Part shown: piece after piece, positions 39,771 to 52,500 of the stretch
How positions within the stretch are numbered: position 1 is the first letter of the stretch
How the letters are laid out: each line of letters begins with the position of its first letter
Source of the DNA: Chrysomallon squamiferum
Lineage: Eukaryota; Mollusca; Gastropoda; Neomphalida; Peltospiridae
Length of the DNA stretch: 64,000 nt
Direction: 5' to 3'
Assembly (NCBI GenBank): GCA_012295275.1
Contig: CM022665.1
Span: forward strand, 32,188,022-32,252,021
Program-made: the position numbers and the translations under genes
Notes under the pieces: generated by a model
What the model was told of the DNA's origin: nothing
Database searches by the model: none
What the model saw: the letters and a program-made list of their open reading frames with translations, nothing else

Positions 39771-40764
39771 ATGCCACGACTGAGTGAACCGCAACGAAAC
39801 AACGCCATCGGCCGTTTACAAGCTGGCGAATCCTTCTCAGCCGTAGCCGGGGTGTTCCATGTATCCCCAAGCACCATCTTAAGATTGTTATATCGGTTCC
39901 AGCAACATCAAACACGTGACCGTCCCAGATCAGGTAGACCACGTGTACCCACCAGGGCCCAGGACCTCTATATACGGGTACTTCATCTACGGGAAAGAAC
40001 CATCACGGCAACCTCCACTGCTTCAGCAATACCAGGTCTGCGTAGAATATCGGCTCAGATAGTGCGCAATCGTTTACGCGAGGCAGGTATTCAAGCCAGA
40101 CGACCTGTAAGAAGAGTGGTTTTGACTCAACAACATCGTCGACTACGACGTCAGTAGTGTCCAGTGCTCAGAGTCTGGCCTCAATTTCGATGGAGAACTG
40201 TCTGGTTTAGTGACGAGGCTCGATTTCTGCTTCGTCGAGCTGATGGAAGATGTCGAGTTTACAGACGTCCTGGTGAACGTTTTGCAAACTGCTTACAGGA
40301 AGCGGACAGATTTGGCGGTGGTAGTGTCATGGTGTGGGCAGCAATCTCATACACTGGCAGGACCAACCTGGTTCACATCCAAGGCAACTTAACGGCACAG
40401 AAATACCGAGATGAAATTTTGCAGCCCCATGTCACTCAAATTATGAATAATGGTAACTGTATTCCAGCACGACAATGCGAGACCACATACAGCCAGACTC
40501 ACAACAGCGTACCTACACAACAATAACATTCAGGTCCTGCCCTGGCCCTCTAAATCTCCGGATTTGAACCCCATAGAGCATTTATGGGAGGAGTTGGATA
40601 GACAACTGAGGAAGCATCAACCACAGCCACAGAATCGTGCTCAGTTGGCATTATTACTACAGACAGAGTGGGCCACCAGTCCACAAGGTTAAATTCGTAA
40701 TGCTGCCATGGGAAGGAGATGTCAGGCAGTTCTGGACTCCCATGGTGGGCACACAAGGTATTGA
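39771..40764 (+). pseudogene. Tc1-like transposase, broken by two stops and a frameshift
   Basis: Starts at ATG 39771 (MPRLSEPQRNNAIGRLQ). Residues about 1-110 resemble the paired-like helix-turn-helix DNA-binding part (GRLQAGESFSAVAGVFHVS, then a GRPR-type AT-hook region DRPRSGRPRV). The DDE catalytic core follows: first Asp in VWFSDEARF, second Asp in VFQHDNARPHTAR, and Glu in PDLNPIEHLWEELDR. About 34 residues separate the last two, as in DD34E Tc1 transposases. Damage: an in-frame TAG at 40155-40157, a one-base shift near 40440-40455 that moves the second Asp block to another frame, and a TAA at 40690-40692. The C-terminal end QAVLDSHGGHTRY is still readable. Single-exon, unlike every host gene here. 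Not functional as it stands. Confidence 0.93.
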
Positions 40765-40911
40765 TATTATACTCTTATAACCTTGAACTTTAACCTTTTC
40801 AATACAATACCATCAATATTAATGAATTGCGAAAGTGTGTCTAAAATGTGAACATTCTGCTGCTTTCTGTTGATCCATTAGGTAGATATTCCCAATGTCA
40901 ATAAAATCTAC

Positions 40912-40937
40912 TTTTGCGTTTCTTTTTTGTTAGAGTA
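40912..40937 (-). repeat. Right terminal inverted repeat of the Tc1-like element
   Basis: Reverse complement of the left end; immediately followed by the TA target duplication at 40938-40939. Confidence 0.9.
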
Positions 40938-41281
40938 TACATCTGTGGTTGATCATATCGTATTCTTTTATCCAGTTTATCACATGTGTGTGAATTAATA
41001 TGTATAGCTGTAAGTTTTGTTGGAATATGTACACGGTCTGTTAGTTCATAATAAGAAAAATTACTTGTGACTGCAGGATGTCATTTTGGAATGCTTGTGC
41101 TATATACATGTGTACATGCTTTGCATATACTTTGAGTAAAACTCTCTTATAATTAGGTTAATGAAATCAGGTTTTTGTACTTTTCCTTTTTGTGAGTAGT
41201 ATAACGACCTCTTCATCGGCGATTTGTCTATAATGTAAATAAAGACTGGGTTGTTCAGTTTGAACAGAAAAACCCATTATT

Positions 41282-41312
<31 letters not shown>

Positions 41313-41990
41313 TTATTTGGTCCTGTTCAGACAAGTTTTACGTTTTATAATGATAAAATCTAAAGCTGTAATTATGCATAAATATTATTTATTTTATTTT
41401 GTTTATATTATATAATTTATTAAGTCAGTTATTCGGTACATTTTTCTCCACACAAATAAACATACACGGCTCTGTAGGATATTCAATCATGAAATCAAAA
41501 TGTGGACAGATTCTTCATTTTTATTATTTTAGTACTTATGTATGCATAATCTATACTAATAACAACTTTTTTCTATGGTTATAAATCTTAAAGCTCTCAT
41601 ATATAATACTAGTATTTGAAGTATATAATTTTATCTCTTTTATTTGTAATACAAATGTATTTTTGTGAATACATTTCTATGTATTATATTACATTACAGT
41701 AATACCCTGCTATTCTTCTACTGGGATATTTCAGTACTTTAAAAGGTCACGTTTTCAATACTTTCTTGGGTGGGGCTGCGTAACTCTCGAAGAGTTGTTT
41801 CTGGGAGTTCGTATTGTGAGAATCGGCAAGTTGTATAATCTTTTTAGAAATGAAAAAGTGGGTTTGGTCGGAATGTGGGTGATTTGAATACATCCAACTT
41901 CCTTTTCTGTATAAATGCAGAATTAACATTAAACAAATCTATTCACTTTAAATACACGTTTGTATGGGAAAAAAGAAATACATACACACA

Positions 41991-42060
41991 TGTATGTATG
42001 TATGTATGTATTATGTATGTATGTATGTATGTATGTATGTATGTATGTATGTATGTATGT
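41991..42060 (+). repeat. (TATG)n microsatellite
   Basis: About 17 TATG units with one interruption near 42011. Confidence 0.9.
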
Positions 42061-42555
42061 ATAATATAAAATGGTTTATCATCCTTTTGATATGAGAAAA
42101 TGTATGAGAAGGGGCACACTTTATTTTAACTTTCTAATATAATTTTACGATTAGATTTTCCAGAAGGGCAAATACTTATGATTTAGAACAACAAACGCAT
42201 CGTACCTCGAATTATAGCTGTACAGTGGCGTGGGTTTGTCACCTCACTGCCACGAGCAGACAGAGGCAGTTTTGTTTAGTTTGAAACAAAGATTTGGGGA
42301 ATAAAAATTAAAAAACCAGTTTGACGCAGGGTTCATAAACAATCATGTTGTATTATGTTGAGCCCTTAATATATGTACATTTTATTTTCATATTATTTAG
42401 ACATTTACGTCTTGGCCAGAATGTTGGTTTAACTACTGGCAACAATTTAATATGGTAATATGTTTGGGAAAAAGGGTATTTTTGCTTTTTCTAAACGGCG
42501 ACTCATTTCTTTAATATTTTATTTCTAATATCGAACATGAAGATACTGTTGAAGA

Positions 42556-42709
<154 letters not shown>

Positions 42710-42790
42710 TAATACATTAATATCTTGGCCCTCCTCCAAATCACTGCATAGCTGTCTGGCTCCCTCAATCCAAAAGGTTGCCGACCCCTG
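42710..42790 (-). mobile_element. hAT-type transposon terminus
   Basis: Read on the minus strand from 42790 the sequence starts CAGGGGTCGGCAACCTTTTG, the canonical terminal repeat of a widespread group of hAT elements. It continues with GGAGCCAGACAGC and GGAGGAGGGCCAAG, as in many non-autonomous copies. Only this end is recognisable; the compound microsatellite abuts it. I find no matching partner end or 8-base target duplication on the left. Confidence 0.7.
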
Positions 42791-43098
42791 TTATAGATAA
42801 TTGTAAGATATAATATTTTAGATTTTTCTAACCACCAAGGAATGTTTGTCTCTATGTCTCCGTACTTTTCAAATTATCTCAAGATTAAGGCAATAATCTT
42901 GACAAATGGTTTTAATATATTTTCACCCTAAAGATTTAGGTATTCTGATTTCATTATAACAATGCTATTTATTTCAAGCATTGAAAAGTTATTTATATTA
43001 GAAGAAGAACCTCAGTTTTATCTTGATAACTGACACGTCCATGGCATTTTTAAAATTCTTAACGATTCCCGAAATAATAATATTTGTTTACATATAAC

Positions 43099-43109
43099 TT
43101 TATTTTATT
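43099..43109 (-). terminator. Polyadenylation signals of the lectin receptor gene
   Basis: Two overlapping AATAAA motifs on the minus strand (43104-43099 and 43109-43104), about 90 bases after the stop codon at 43199. Confidence 0.6.
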
Positions 43110-43198
43110 TTCACAAAACTGTGAAAACACGAGACAAAACTGATTAAAGGTTTGAATTATATCATGAAAACCTAAAAATTAAAAATATTATCATCATT

Positions 43199-46100
43199 TC
43201 ATGATTGTACAGATTGGTCAGATGGTTTTGCTAGTTCGTACATTATGTTAGATTTTCTGGTTGTATCTATTATATCACTGACACTGTTTGAATTAACGTA
43301 CACTGCCTCTTCTTCGTTGTGGTTGTTTGACAGAGAGTCGGCACATGTTTGCGACTGAGAATCACTGACCTTTTCTGCATCTAAGCTATCACAATCCTCA
43401 GGCCTTTCCATGTCAGTTGAACTATCCACACCAGGCCTGGAGTGGTTTTTATCGGCCTTTTTATTCCCCTTTTTGACAAAAAATCCCAACTTGGAATATC
43501 CAGGAGGTGGCTGTTCTTTGCTCTTTCTGTTGTATGCTAATTTGTCATATGTATCCTGTGTTTCTGTAAAACACTCTTTCTTCATTGCTCGTTTGTTCTT
43601 TTTGATGTCCTCAACAGACACATATTCGTCTTCAACCACAGCGTCTACGTCTTCGGGCGCGTCCTCCACTTCAGCAGAGCCCTGCTTTCTCAAGTACTTA
43701 TTTCTACGAACCTGCTCTGGAGTCATGTATACGTCTTCAAACCCGTCATTATCCACAGACAGAGAATTTTCTTCTGTTGCTGGCATGTCATTGTTCACGG
43801 TGCTACCTGGCCTGTCGAACACGCTGGTCTTAAACTCCCACGGGACGGCATACGAATTGCTCACGGAGGTAATTTCTTCTACAGTGGAATACGTGACGTC
43901 CTGCCTGGGACCGAAGAGTTCCTCATCCGCATCTGCGTAGATGTGAATTTCATTTTGGTTCTGGTTCTCCACTGTTGCAGGTTTCTCATCTTTTTTAGAC
44001 TTCCTTCTGAAATAGTGAAATGTCTTGTTTGTTTCTTTTTTCTTTTAAGAACTTAAAAATCAGTTTTATTAGCTGTTGTGTCACAGTTAATATTTTGTTG
44101 TTGTTGTTGTCACATTTATTTTACATGTATACAGTGTGCTTGTGTATTATATATAATGGGGTTATTTCCAGTAATTACCTGACAAGCCATAAGATAACCA
44201 GGGCAACGACAGCCACAGCAACAAAACCCAACACGGTTCCTATGGCAATTCCAGCTGGTGATGCTTTACCTGCAGTGTAATATATAAGAAAGTTAAAGAA
44301 GGTAATGATTTCCTAAAAACCAAAGAAATAAAAATATATATTATTTTAACCATTATTTTAAAACAATTGCTTTTAAATAGGGCATTGGATAAAATGAGTA
44401 CATTGGCCCGTTTGAATGACATGTAATAACTCTTAATATATAAAGGTACTGATGTTTCATTAAACAAATATTTATTCATCATCATGTTTTGTCGTTTGCG
44501 TCAGATAAACTTACTTGAAGATTTGTTAGGAGTCACTCTTTGATTGTGTGTCTTGTTTACAGCGACGTGTGGTGATTCGTCATTGTTCTGAACCCCATCG
44601 ACTGAAATAATTTAAATTATGTTATATTATATTAAACCAACAACATCATTTTTTTTTTTTTAAATACAAAAACCCCACCCCACATAACTAATCAAACAAC
44701 AATAATAATGAGTAACGTTAATAACAGTTACATCATCATTACATCGTCAGCAAGAAATAAACTAAAACTAAAATTAAAACTACTATTACCAGTAATAAAG
44801 TAAAAAAATAGCATTAATTCATTTAGTTGTAAATTTACGAGTAGGCCTTGAAATGTAAGTGTATAATAACAAATCATAAAAATATTAGGAAATATCTCGA
44901 TCAGTAACCAAATTTTCAGTCAGTACAATAAACAGAATTTCTTTAATAAGATTGCTGTAATTAAACTGAAATAAGTAGGGAGTAAGCAACTGTCTGATTA
45001 AACTAATAATGAATTAAATCATCAACTGACCTGGTTCATTCGGTTCTGGTGGATTATTTCTCTTGCAGCTCAGAATAATTTCTTCATCGAAACTTGCTGG
45101 GGAAATAAAAAGAAGTGATTTTTTGATTCCCGTTTAGAAACAATTCGCTGTCGCATAAAATTCCAGTGGTTCGAGATGGACACACTCCTATAAAGTGTAT
45201 GCTTACCGCTTCATTTTACTTAAGGTAGTTCGGCGGGGAGTGTTACGTTTGTGAGTGTCTGGTTGTTGTTGTATTTTTTTTGGGGGGGAGGGGGTTCGTT
45301 TAAGGTTTTTTTTTTTTCCCCGCAAAAGACTGATCCAGCGCTGGTAGGATTGGCTCCCTAAAATGTGGGAAACAACGTCATTGCTTTGACATTCCCTGCT
45401 CATGTAAGCAGTTTAGCATTCCATGGGACTATCCCAGGTAGAGGGGATGGGGACACTAAACTGTTCTTCAACGCAAAGAGGAACTGACATATATATATAA
45501 TAAATAATTTTTATATGCAATACCTTCAAATCCTATCCAAACAAAATCCGGGCTGTGTTTACCCAGTGTCAGCGTTGCCATGGAATCACCAGTAGAATTC
45601 AGGATCGAAACGAACGGGTACAAGAACCAAGAATCGCCTTTACTAGTTTGACACGTGACATTCTGTGATTCTCCGCCTGACGCCATGAAAAGTTTCGTAT
45701 CAGAGCACATCGAACCAGAAGTTAGACGAAGATCAACGGCGAAGGAGGAGATGAAATTCGTCTTTCTTCTCCACTGCTGAGAACGTGCAGTGCATGTGCA
45801 AGATGTGTTTGTCAACGGAGATGAATAGTCGCGTGGATTAAAAATAGCAAATAAAGTTCTTCCTTTAATGGTGTGTTCCTGCTGACTGCATATCTGTGCT
45901 GTGAAAGTATCTGGAACAATACACCAAGATAATTTTACGTTTGAAGAGAATGAAATAAAAGATTAAAAAAGGTTTTCTATACTACTACTACTACTACTAC
46001 TAATAATTGCAAATACACACGTTCTTTATAATATATTCATTACACTGCATATGTATTCGTTTATATACTACCATATGTTTGTGTATCTTATATACATGCT

Positions 46101-47196
46101 AGTATACAATATTAAGCCTCGAAAAAGTTAACATCGTGGAAATGTATTACTTTTGTGTTGAGTCAGCTAACTTTTTTGATAGATGTCACTAATATGATTA
46201 ATACAAAGATATCTATCAAAATAAATATAATCTCATTTATAACGTTTTATTTTAACTTTCTGAATTACCATTGATGTCGTGTAGTTTGTCATCATTTGTG
46301 TTTTGTGTTGTATTTTTTGTACACTTGCGGTGCAATCATAAGTACATACCATTAATGCAAACATAATCAATGAGAGAATAGCTGGATGCATTTCTGTGTT
46401 CTGCAGAAGAACAAGCCGACGACGCTGGCTGCTGCAGATCCATTTCAACTGAACACATAACATTACCAGAACAGTTGGTGTGGAAACTATTCAAGTGATC
46501 CAGTGGGTATGGGAACAAGCAGTCCCTGCCTCCCACCATTTCACAACATATTTCTCGTTTGGGATCAGAACATTCCATGCTGACAGGGCAGACGGAGTTC
46601 AGTTCGTGCACGCCATAGAGAGCCTCTCTGATGGCGATTCGATGTCTTCGAGGACAGTGTAGCTGCAGAATTGAGCAATGGTCATTGCACACTGATTTCT
46701 GCTTCTCAACAATGGCGCTGTCGGTTACTGAAATATAACAATACTCGGTCCGAATCATTTTTGAAGTAAATAATAATAAGAAGAAGAAAATGAAAAAGAA
46801 CAACAATGATAAAAGTGACAACAACAATAACAACAAAACGAAACAAATAAAAGTAAAAGTGGAACAATAGCAACAACAAATAAATCAGTGTATGAAACTA
46901 ATTTGAACAGTCCTGAAGTATGTGAGCTTGGAAATGAAACAAAACAAAACAAATAATAAAAATCCTTAATTAAAATGAATGGTTGATTAATCTTCCCAAA
47001 ACAGTAAAGAGAAAAAACAAATAACTACATGAATAATAAGAAATATAACAAATACCAAACTAATAAAGACAACGACGATGCAACAGTTTACAAAAGTGAT
47101 ATTTAATAAATGCTGTTATAAACAGATTTTATAAAAGTTTTCAATTTAGTACAAACCTGATAAGAATAAGAACAAACAATATAATCCAATAAACAT
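43199..47196 (-). CDS. SUEL-lectin transmembrane receptor with tyrosine-rich tail (618 aa, 7 exons)
   Basis: Minus-strand exons 47196-47157, 46727-46350, 45910-45524, 45096-45031, 44601-44515, 44269-44179, 44006-43199, all GT-AG, phases closing to 618 codons plus stop. Exon 1 encodes a signal peptide (MFIGLYCLFLFLS). Residues about 15-139 are a galactose/rhamnose-binding SUEL-type lectin domain: Cys-rich, with CSILQLHCPRRHRIAIREAL and YGVHELNSVCP, ending YVCIN. Residues about 140-268 form a second Cys-containing, N-glycosylated domain of CUB-like size that I cannot name firmly. A short Pro/Asn-rich stalk (exons 4 and 5) leads to a membrane helix at about 326-349 (AGIAIGTVLGFVAVAVVALV), then a basic stop-transfer (RRKSKK). 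The 265-residue tail has many tyrosine motifs: DVTYSTVEEI, FEDVYMTPE, EDEYVSVEDI, PPPGYSKLGF, AVYVNSN and IMYELAK. YVNS fits the Grb2 SH2 consensus and PPxY fits WW binding. Likely a surface carbohydrate receptor with kinase-coupled signalling; ligand and role unknown. Lectin and topology firm, signalling inferred. Confidence 0.86.
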
Positions 47197-48575
47197 GTTT
47201 TACGTACATCCCTATAATCGAGAAATATTCATTCAAAAACTGATAATGATCAGTACTTCAGTTATTGGCAAGTCACATATGTCTTTCATTCATCGGTAAT
47301 TGGGAGAGTCGATAATTCGAGGTTCACGTAAAACTGATGACCTGTTTAATTAATAATCAATCACTTTAATTAGTGTGTCATTTCACCAGGCAGGAAGCAT
47401 TCGTCATTTTGAACATATAGATTTGCGATAACGCGAAACCTCAGCGCCTTCAGCTACATCTGTTTGTCGCTCGACATGGACCATGATTCACACTTACAGA
47501 GGTTTTATTAATGTATTTAGAAACTGTGCTGAAATTATCTGAAATGTAAATCATTTATTAATATATTACAAGTTTAATTATTTACTTCAATACTATTTTC
47601 ATTTTCCATTGATAATAACTACAGTTATAACTCAAACTGATGTCAGTTTATTAATTTATTGCTCAAATATTTCTATTATTTTTTTTAATTACATCAACAG
47701 TAACTGCAGCTGCTGAGCACATCTGGGACTTAATATACAAACCGAATGGCAGTAAAACTGAAATGCTGTTTCGAATGCCAAACCTATCAGTTAACCTTTT
47801 GTTTACATATACATACGTTTAAAGTCCTTATGTTTAGCGCACACATATCAAGGAGCCGAAGTTATTTACCAAAAACATCATTTAATATATTACAGATTAG
47901 TTAGATAGAAATAGTCTTACACCTCTGTATTAAATGTTACCATATTTTAGGCTGAACTATTATTTTAAAGAATATTTAAAAAAAAAAAAAAAAAAAAAAA
48001 TCGAACTGAAACAAGTATAAATTTAACCGCATTTAACATCAAAATTATTCTTGGTCTTAAGATTTCGTCTCTTGAACTATAAGCATCAGCTTCGATCAGC
48101 CGATATTTGAGATTTCTCATAAGAAGTTTGTAAACGATCTAAACCTATCAGATTTTGAACTTCATTAAGGTGAAAGCGCGTAACAACGTCAGACACAAGT
48201 ACATTTTCCGTCATCAAACTGAATCATATGCATGATTTTCTGAAGAAGGAAAAATTATTATGTCTGTTTTTCAAAAAACTGATAAAAAAACTCACGAAAT
48301 AAAATTATTCTAAAGGGGACAAAATATGTCGCCAGTTAACTATACGTCCGACTAATGCGGTATTATAACTACTAACTTATTTATTTTAAGTAAAATCTTT
48401 TATTTTATTGTGTACATATGACTTCAGGTCATTTTGCACATAACAGGTACCTAATCACAGAAATTCGCTCCAGGGATATAAACAACATCTGCACCAGCAA
48501 CAAAAATCAACACGAACAGCAGTAAACACACTAAGACACAAATACGATATATAAAAATAAGATGTTATTAAATAA

Positions 48576-48634
<59 letters not shown>

Positions 48635-49597
48635 TGATGATGATGATGATAACAATGATGATGGTGATAATGACGACAATAACAATGAAGACGCGTGTGT
48701 GTGTGTGCGTGTGTGTGCGATGTGTACATCTCTAGATAGAAAAACAATTGTATTGATCAATATTATTATTTTTAAATAAAAATCAGTCGTAATCATAGTT
48801 AAAACATAACCAGATTTTAATACTTTGATCTGTTTAGTATTTGGTCAACACTGTTGCCTTTGTTATTTCCTTCTTGTTAATACATTTTTTCTTAAATGCA
48901 TGTTGGATAGGTAAGAATACGTCTCTTCCACGTTTTGAAACGGTAGGTCATCATACAGAATATGTCCACAATTTGTGAGGTGCAAAAAAAAAAAAAAGAA
49001 AAAAAAAAGTATCAAATAATTTTAACAATAATGTATTATGTATATTTAAACTGAATATTTTGATACTTTATTTTCAAACAATTTATACTGAATAAAATGC
49101 AAATTACTAGATCAGTGCAATATCTGATTGCTTTTTTATATTGATACAATGGTTAGTTCAAAATTATAATGACATATTACCATATCGCAATTCCTTGTTG
49201 CATTGCAAGTATATGTGCGTGTGGGATCATCACTCAGTGTCACAGCGTCTAACAACAACAATAAACAATTAAATGGTGAGATTCGTCTCTTAGATTTTTA
49301 ACTTTATATAATTTTGTCAATTTCTTTCTTGCTTGCTTGCTTTCTTTTTTCATTTTTTAGGTACATTTGATTCTTGCAAATCAGTAGGTTTGTTGATTTA
49401 ACACAAAGGGAGGATGGAATAAATTATTAAATATGCATATCCGATATCGAGTTTAAAATGCATGACACCTGTCAAAGGTAGGTAACTCTTGTTTTAAAAT
49501 GATTTTGTAACCATTGCTGAAAAATACGTACCGCTTTACGATTTAAGAAAGTAAATGTAACAGACGACAACAAATCAGTGTATAAACAAACGTCAAA
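47197..49597. other. Divergent spacer between the lectin receptor and VTA1
   Basis: Holds the promoters of two genes facing away from each other. An acceptor-like CTCGATTATAG on minus, ending at about 47211 just above the receptor start codon, suggests a spliced 5' untranslated region; a GTGAGT donor on minus near 48294 is one possible partner. Also present are an A tract at about 47979-48000, (AAT)n and (GAT)n microsatellites at about 48574-48650, and an interrupted A tract near 48986-49008. No coding exon seen. Confidence 0.4.
48574..48650 (+). repeat. (AAT)n and (GAT)n compound microsatellite
   Basis: About 19 AAT units followed by about seven GAT units; it produces a false leucine-run frame on the minus strand. 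Confidence 0.9.
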
Positions 49598-52500
49598 ATG
49601 GCTACTCCTAATTTGCCTCAACTTCCTGCAAAGTTAAAACCAATTCAGCATTACCTGAAAACTGCCGTTGAACATGACAAACGAGATCCAGTTATTGCAT
49701 ATTACTGTGAGTTTTGTAAAACCGATCTAAACAGAATAAGTTTTGTTTACATCTTGAATTAGACTTCCTATTAACGAACTTCTTAATCGTAATGTCAGTC
49801 ACTGAAGAGCAGTGAAGTGAATGTTCGTTGTTCATGATTATGATTCATAATCTGCTGATATACTGTTTTCCGTAATTTCATAATTTTTTCCAACTATATA
49901 TTTTAAGACTGAATTTAAATAAATAAAGAATTAATTACATATTTATTTATTAACTTACTCGTCGTTTATTGATACAAATAGAAATATAAAGAAAAAAAAA
50001 TTAAAAATTAAAAATATTCTTAGAAGTCGTTATTCAATATGTCCGATTATGAGACTTTATATGAATTGTGATTTTTATGCATGTTTATATATTTATAAAT
50101 TCTTGTTTTTTTTTTTTTTTTTTTGCCATAAACAATGTAAGATTCTGCTATAGCAGTAAAAAAAAACAACTCGGTAATGTTCTTAACGTTTATTATTTTC
50201 TCGTTGTTTAATTTACACTGTTACAGGCCGGCTGTATGCTATGCAGCGTGGAATGGAGATTGACAAAAAGTCACCAGATTGTAGAACTTACTTAGTGACA
50301 TTGATGGATTATTTGGAAAAGGTACATTTATTTCTCAAAATAAGTACTAAGTAAACAATATAAATAATTGTTCATTTTGATTACAGTTCCAGTGGATCTT
50401 TATGAGTTGTTTTCATGTATTATCTCTTGCATGTCTTAATTTAATTTGCATCATACTGCATCACATTTTCTGAAGGTAATAAATTGAATAAATTACCTTT
50501 GCGTCTATTTGTCAGTTTTGAAAGAACTTACATCTTTTTAGTTTAAAAAAAAGAAAAAAAAAAAGAAATTGGTATTTCATTCCAACCCCCTATATTTTTT
50601 TTATTTTACATATTATATAATTATTCATATCAATTCAGATAAGAAAATAAATTTGGAACAAAAACTGATGTTAACTATTATTTTACCCAAGTTATTAAAC
50701 CAGTAATGTATTACATATATTTTTGTGTGTGTGTATATATTATTATTATTATTATTACAGGTACCAAACCATTTATCTGACAAGATGAGGTTGTCCAGAT
50801 TTCTGAATACAAGCCAAATATATACTCAAAAATATAAAATAAACAATGAATAATAAAGAAATAAATTGTGTAATAGATACAAATTAATACACTCTTAAAG
50901 CAGTTAATCTGTTAAAATTTGTTAAATACCTGTATTACCAAGCTGTAACATACCCAGACTGAACTGGGGCATTTTTTATTTTAAAATGGGCAGTATTCAC
51001 AAGGTCTCTTATGTTATATTTTTTTACCCAGAAATTTACAGACATATTAACATTCCCATATAATTATAAAGTGCCTTTCAGATGTGAACCATATGACAAT
51101 TTTTTTGCTAAATAAATGACTAATTATTATATGGGAATAGTGCAAAAACAAGTAGGTCCAGATCAGACTGCACTTTATGGGTTAAAGGTGCTTGTAAAAA
51201 TTGTAATGGTGGTGGTGGTCAGTCAGAGGCCCATATTGTCTTATATGGTTACCATATATACTTGTGTACAAGGTGACCTTATGTATAAGTTGATGTGTAT
51301 TTTAAGACCAAAAATTGCGTCATTTTAGGTATTACTTGTGTATAAGTCGACTGTAGATTCCAGGCACCGTCACTATTTTTAGACCAGTGTGACAGTGCCA
51401 TGAAGGCCAACATTGTACGCCTACTGTAACATAACTTGAACGAGCTGTAACTTGCACGAACATACCATAATAACGTAAATGCATGTATTACACGAGCTAT
51501 AGCCTAAATGTATCATAAATAGTATCTCTTTAATGTAATAGGTCTAACATGGAGACCTAACTTACCGTTACATTTAGCCGTTCTATGATTTACAAAATTT
51601 GTCGGTAGTGGATATTAATGACGATTGCAATATTATTTCACCAAATTTTTTACAATTAAACAAGTGAGTTTTGTTTATGAAATTAGGACCGATATTTAGT
51701 GCAATTTGGCAGAGAAGTCTGCATTCCTAGATCATTGCAAGACACCGTAAGGCATAACGCCGTACTGACGGTTTTCTCACTTTAAAATGTATTTTTATGT
51801 CATTAAACGGAAGAATATCATGTTTTACATTCATATTTGGTTTTGTTATTTAATTTTTCAAAAAATTTTATACGATAAAATTATATTTTTGAAAAGCTGA
51901 AAGACCGCGATTATTTTAGATGCATCCCGTAGCAAAAAATAGTCAAAATGGCGACTCTTCAGCAACAGCTACAAAAGCATTACCTATGTATAAGTCGACC
52001 CCCAAAATATTACCTTAATATAGTCTCCCAAAAATTCGACTTATACACAAGTATATATGGTATATTGAACAGAATTCTTTTGTGAATACCTGTTGTGTAT
52101 AACTATAAGGATAACCTTGAGGTCTATTCAGTTAATGCCTATTACTATTAGTTTCAAATTAATGATGTGTCATGATTGCCTGACAAATTTGAGATGACAA
52201 TAATTGGTTGCCCAATGATTAGCTTTGTTAATACATTTATTTGTTGACAAATTTGAAAAATTGGCAGATGCTCTAAATAAATGTATTCATCTGTTGAGAA
52301 ACTGGGAAAATAGAGAATCAGCAGGTAACACTATTTGTTTCATGATTCATAAGATGTTTTGCATAGGAGAAACAATATACAGATACTGGACCAATTATCT
52401 GGTGTTCTGAAATCAGGAAGGACCAGAAAACTGGAAGTTTTTTCCAATGCTGTTTTCATAGTTCATGCACATGGGTGTTGTCTTCACCAGACCAGAACTA

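Larger units (their letters stand above)
39455..40937 (+). mobile_element. Tc1/mariner-type DNA transposon, complete ends, inactive
   Basis: A 1483-base element flanked by TA on both sides (39453-39454 and 40938-40939), the target duplication of the Tc1/mariner superfamily. Terminal inverted repeats of about 26 bases: the left end starts TACTCTCCCAAAAAGAAACG, and the reverse complement of the right end starts TACTCTAACAAAAAAGAAAC. Both continue with GCAAAA and then looser similarity. Inside is one intronless transposase frame in plus orientation (39771-40764) with stops and a frameshift. GC content is clearly higher than the surroundings, consistent with horizontal or recent arrival followed by decay. 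Confidence 0.95.

Noticed and set aside
39575-39877. 100-residue minus-strand frame
   Set aside because: Antisense to the start of the Tc1-like transposase and its leader.
43410-43940. 176-residue open frame on the plus strand
   Set aside because: It is the exact antisense of exon 7 of the lectin receptor; serine runs and lack of splice context show it is a shadow.
48455-48796. 113-residue minus-strand frame with a leucine run
   Set aside because: Produced by the (AAT)n/(GAT)n repeat; no start context or conserved segment.
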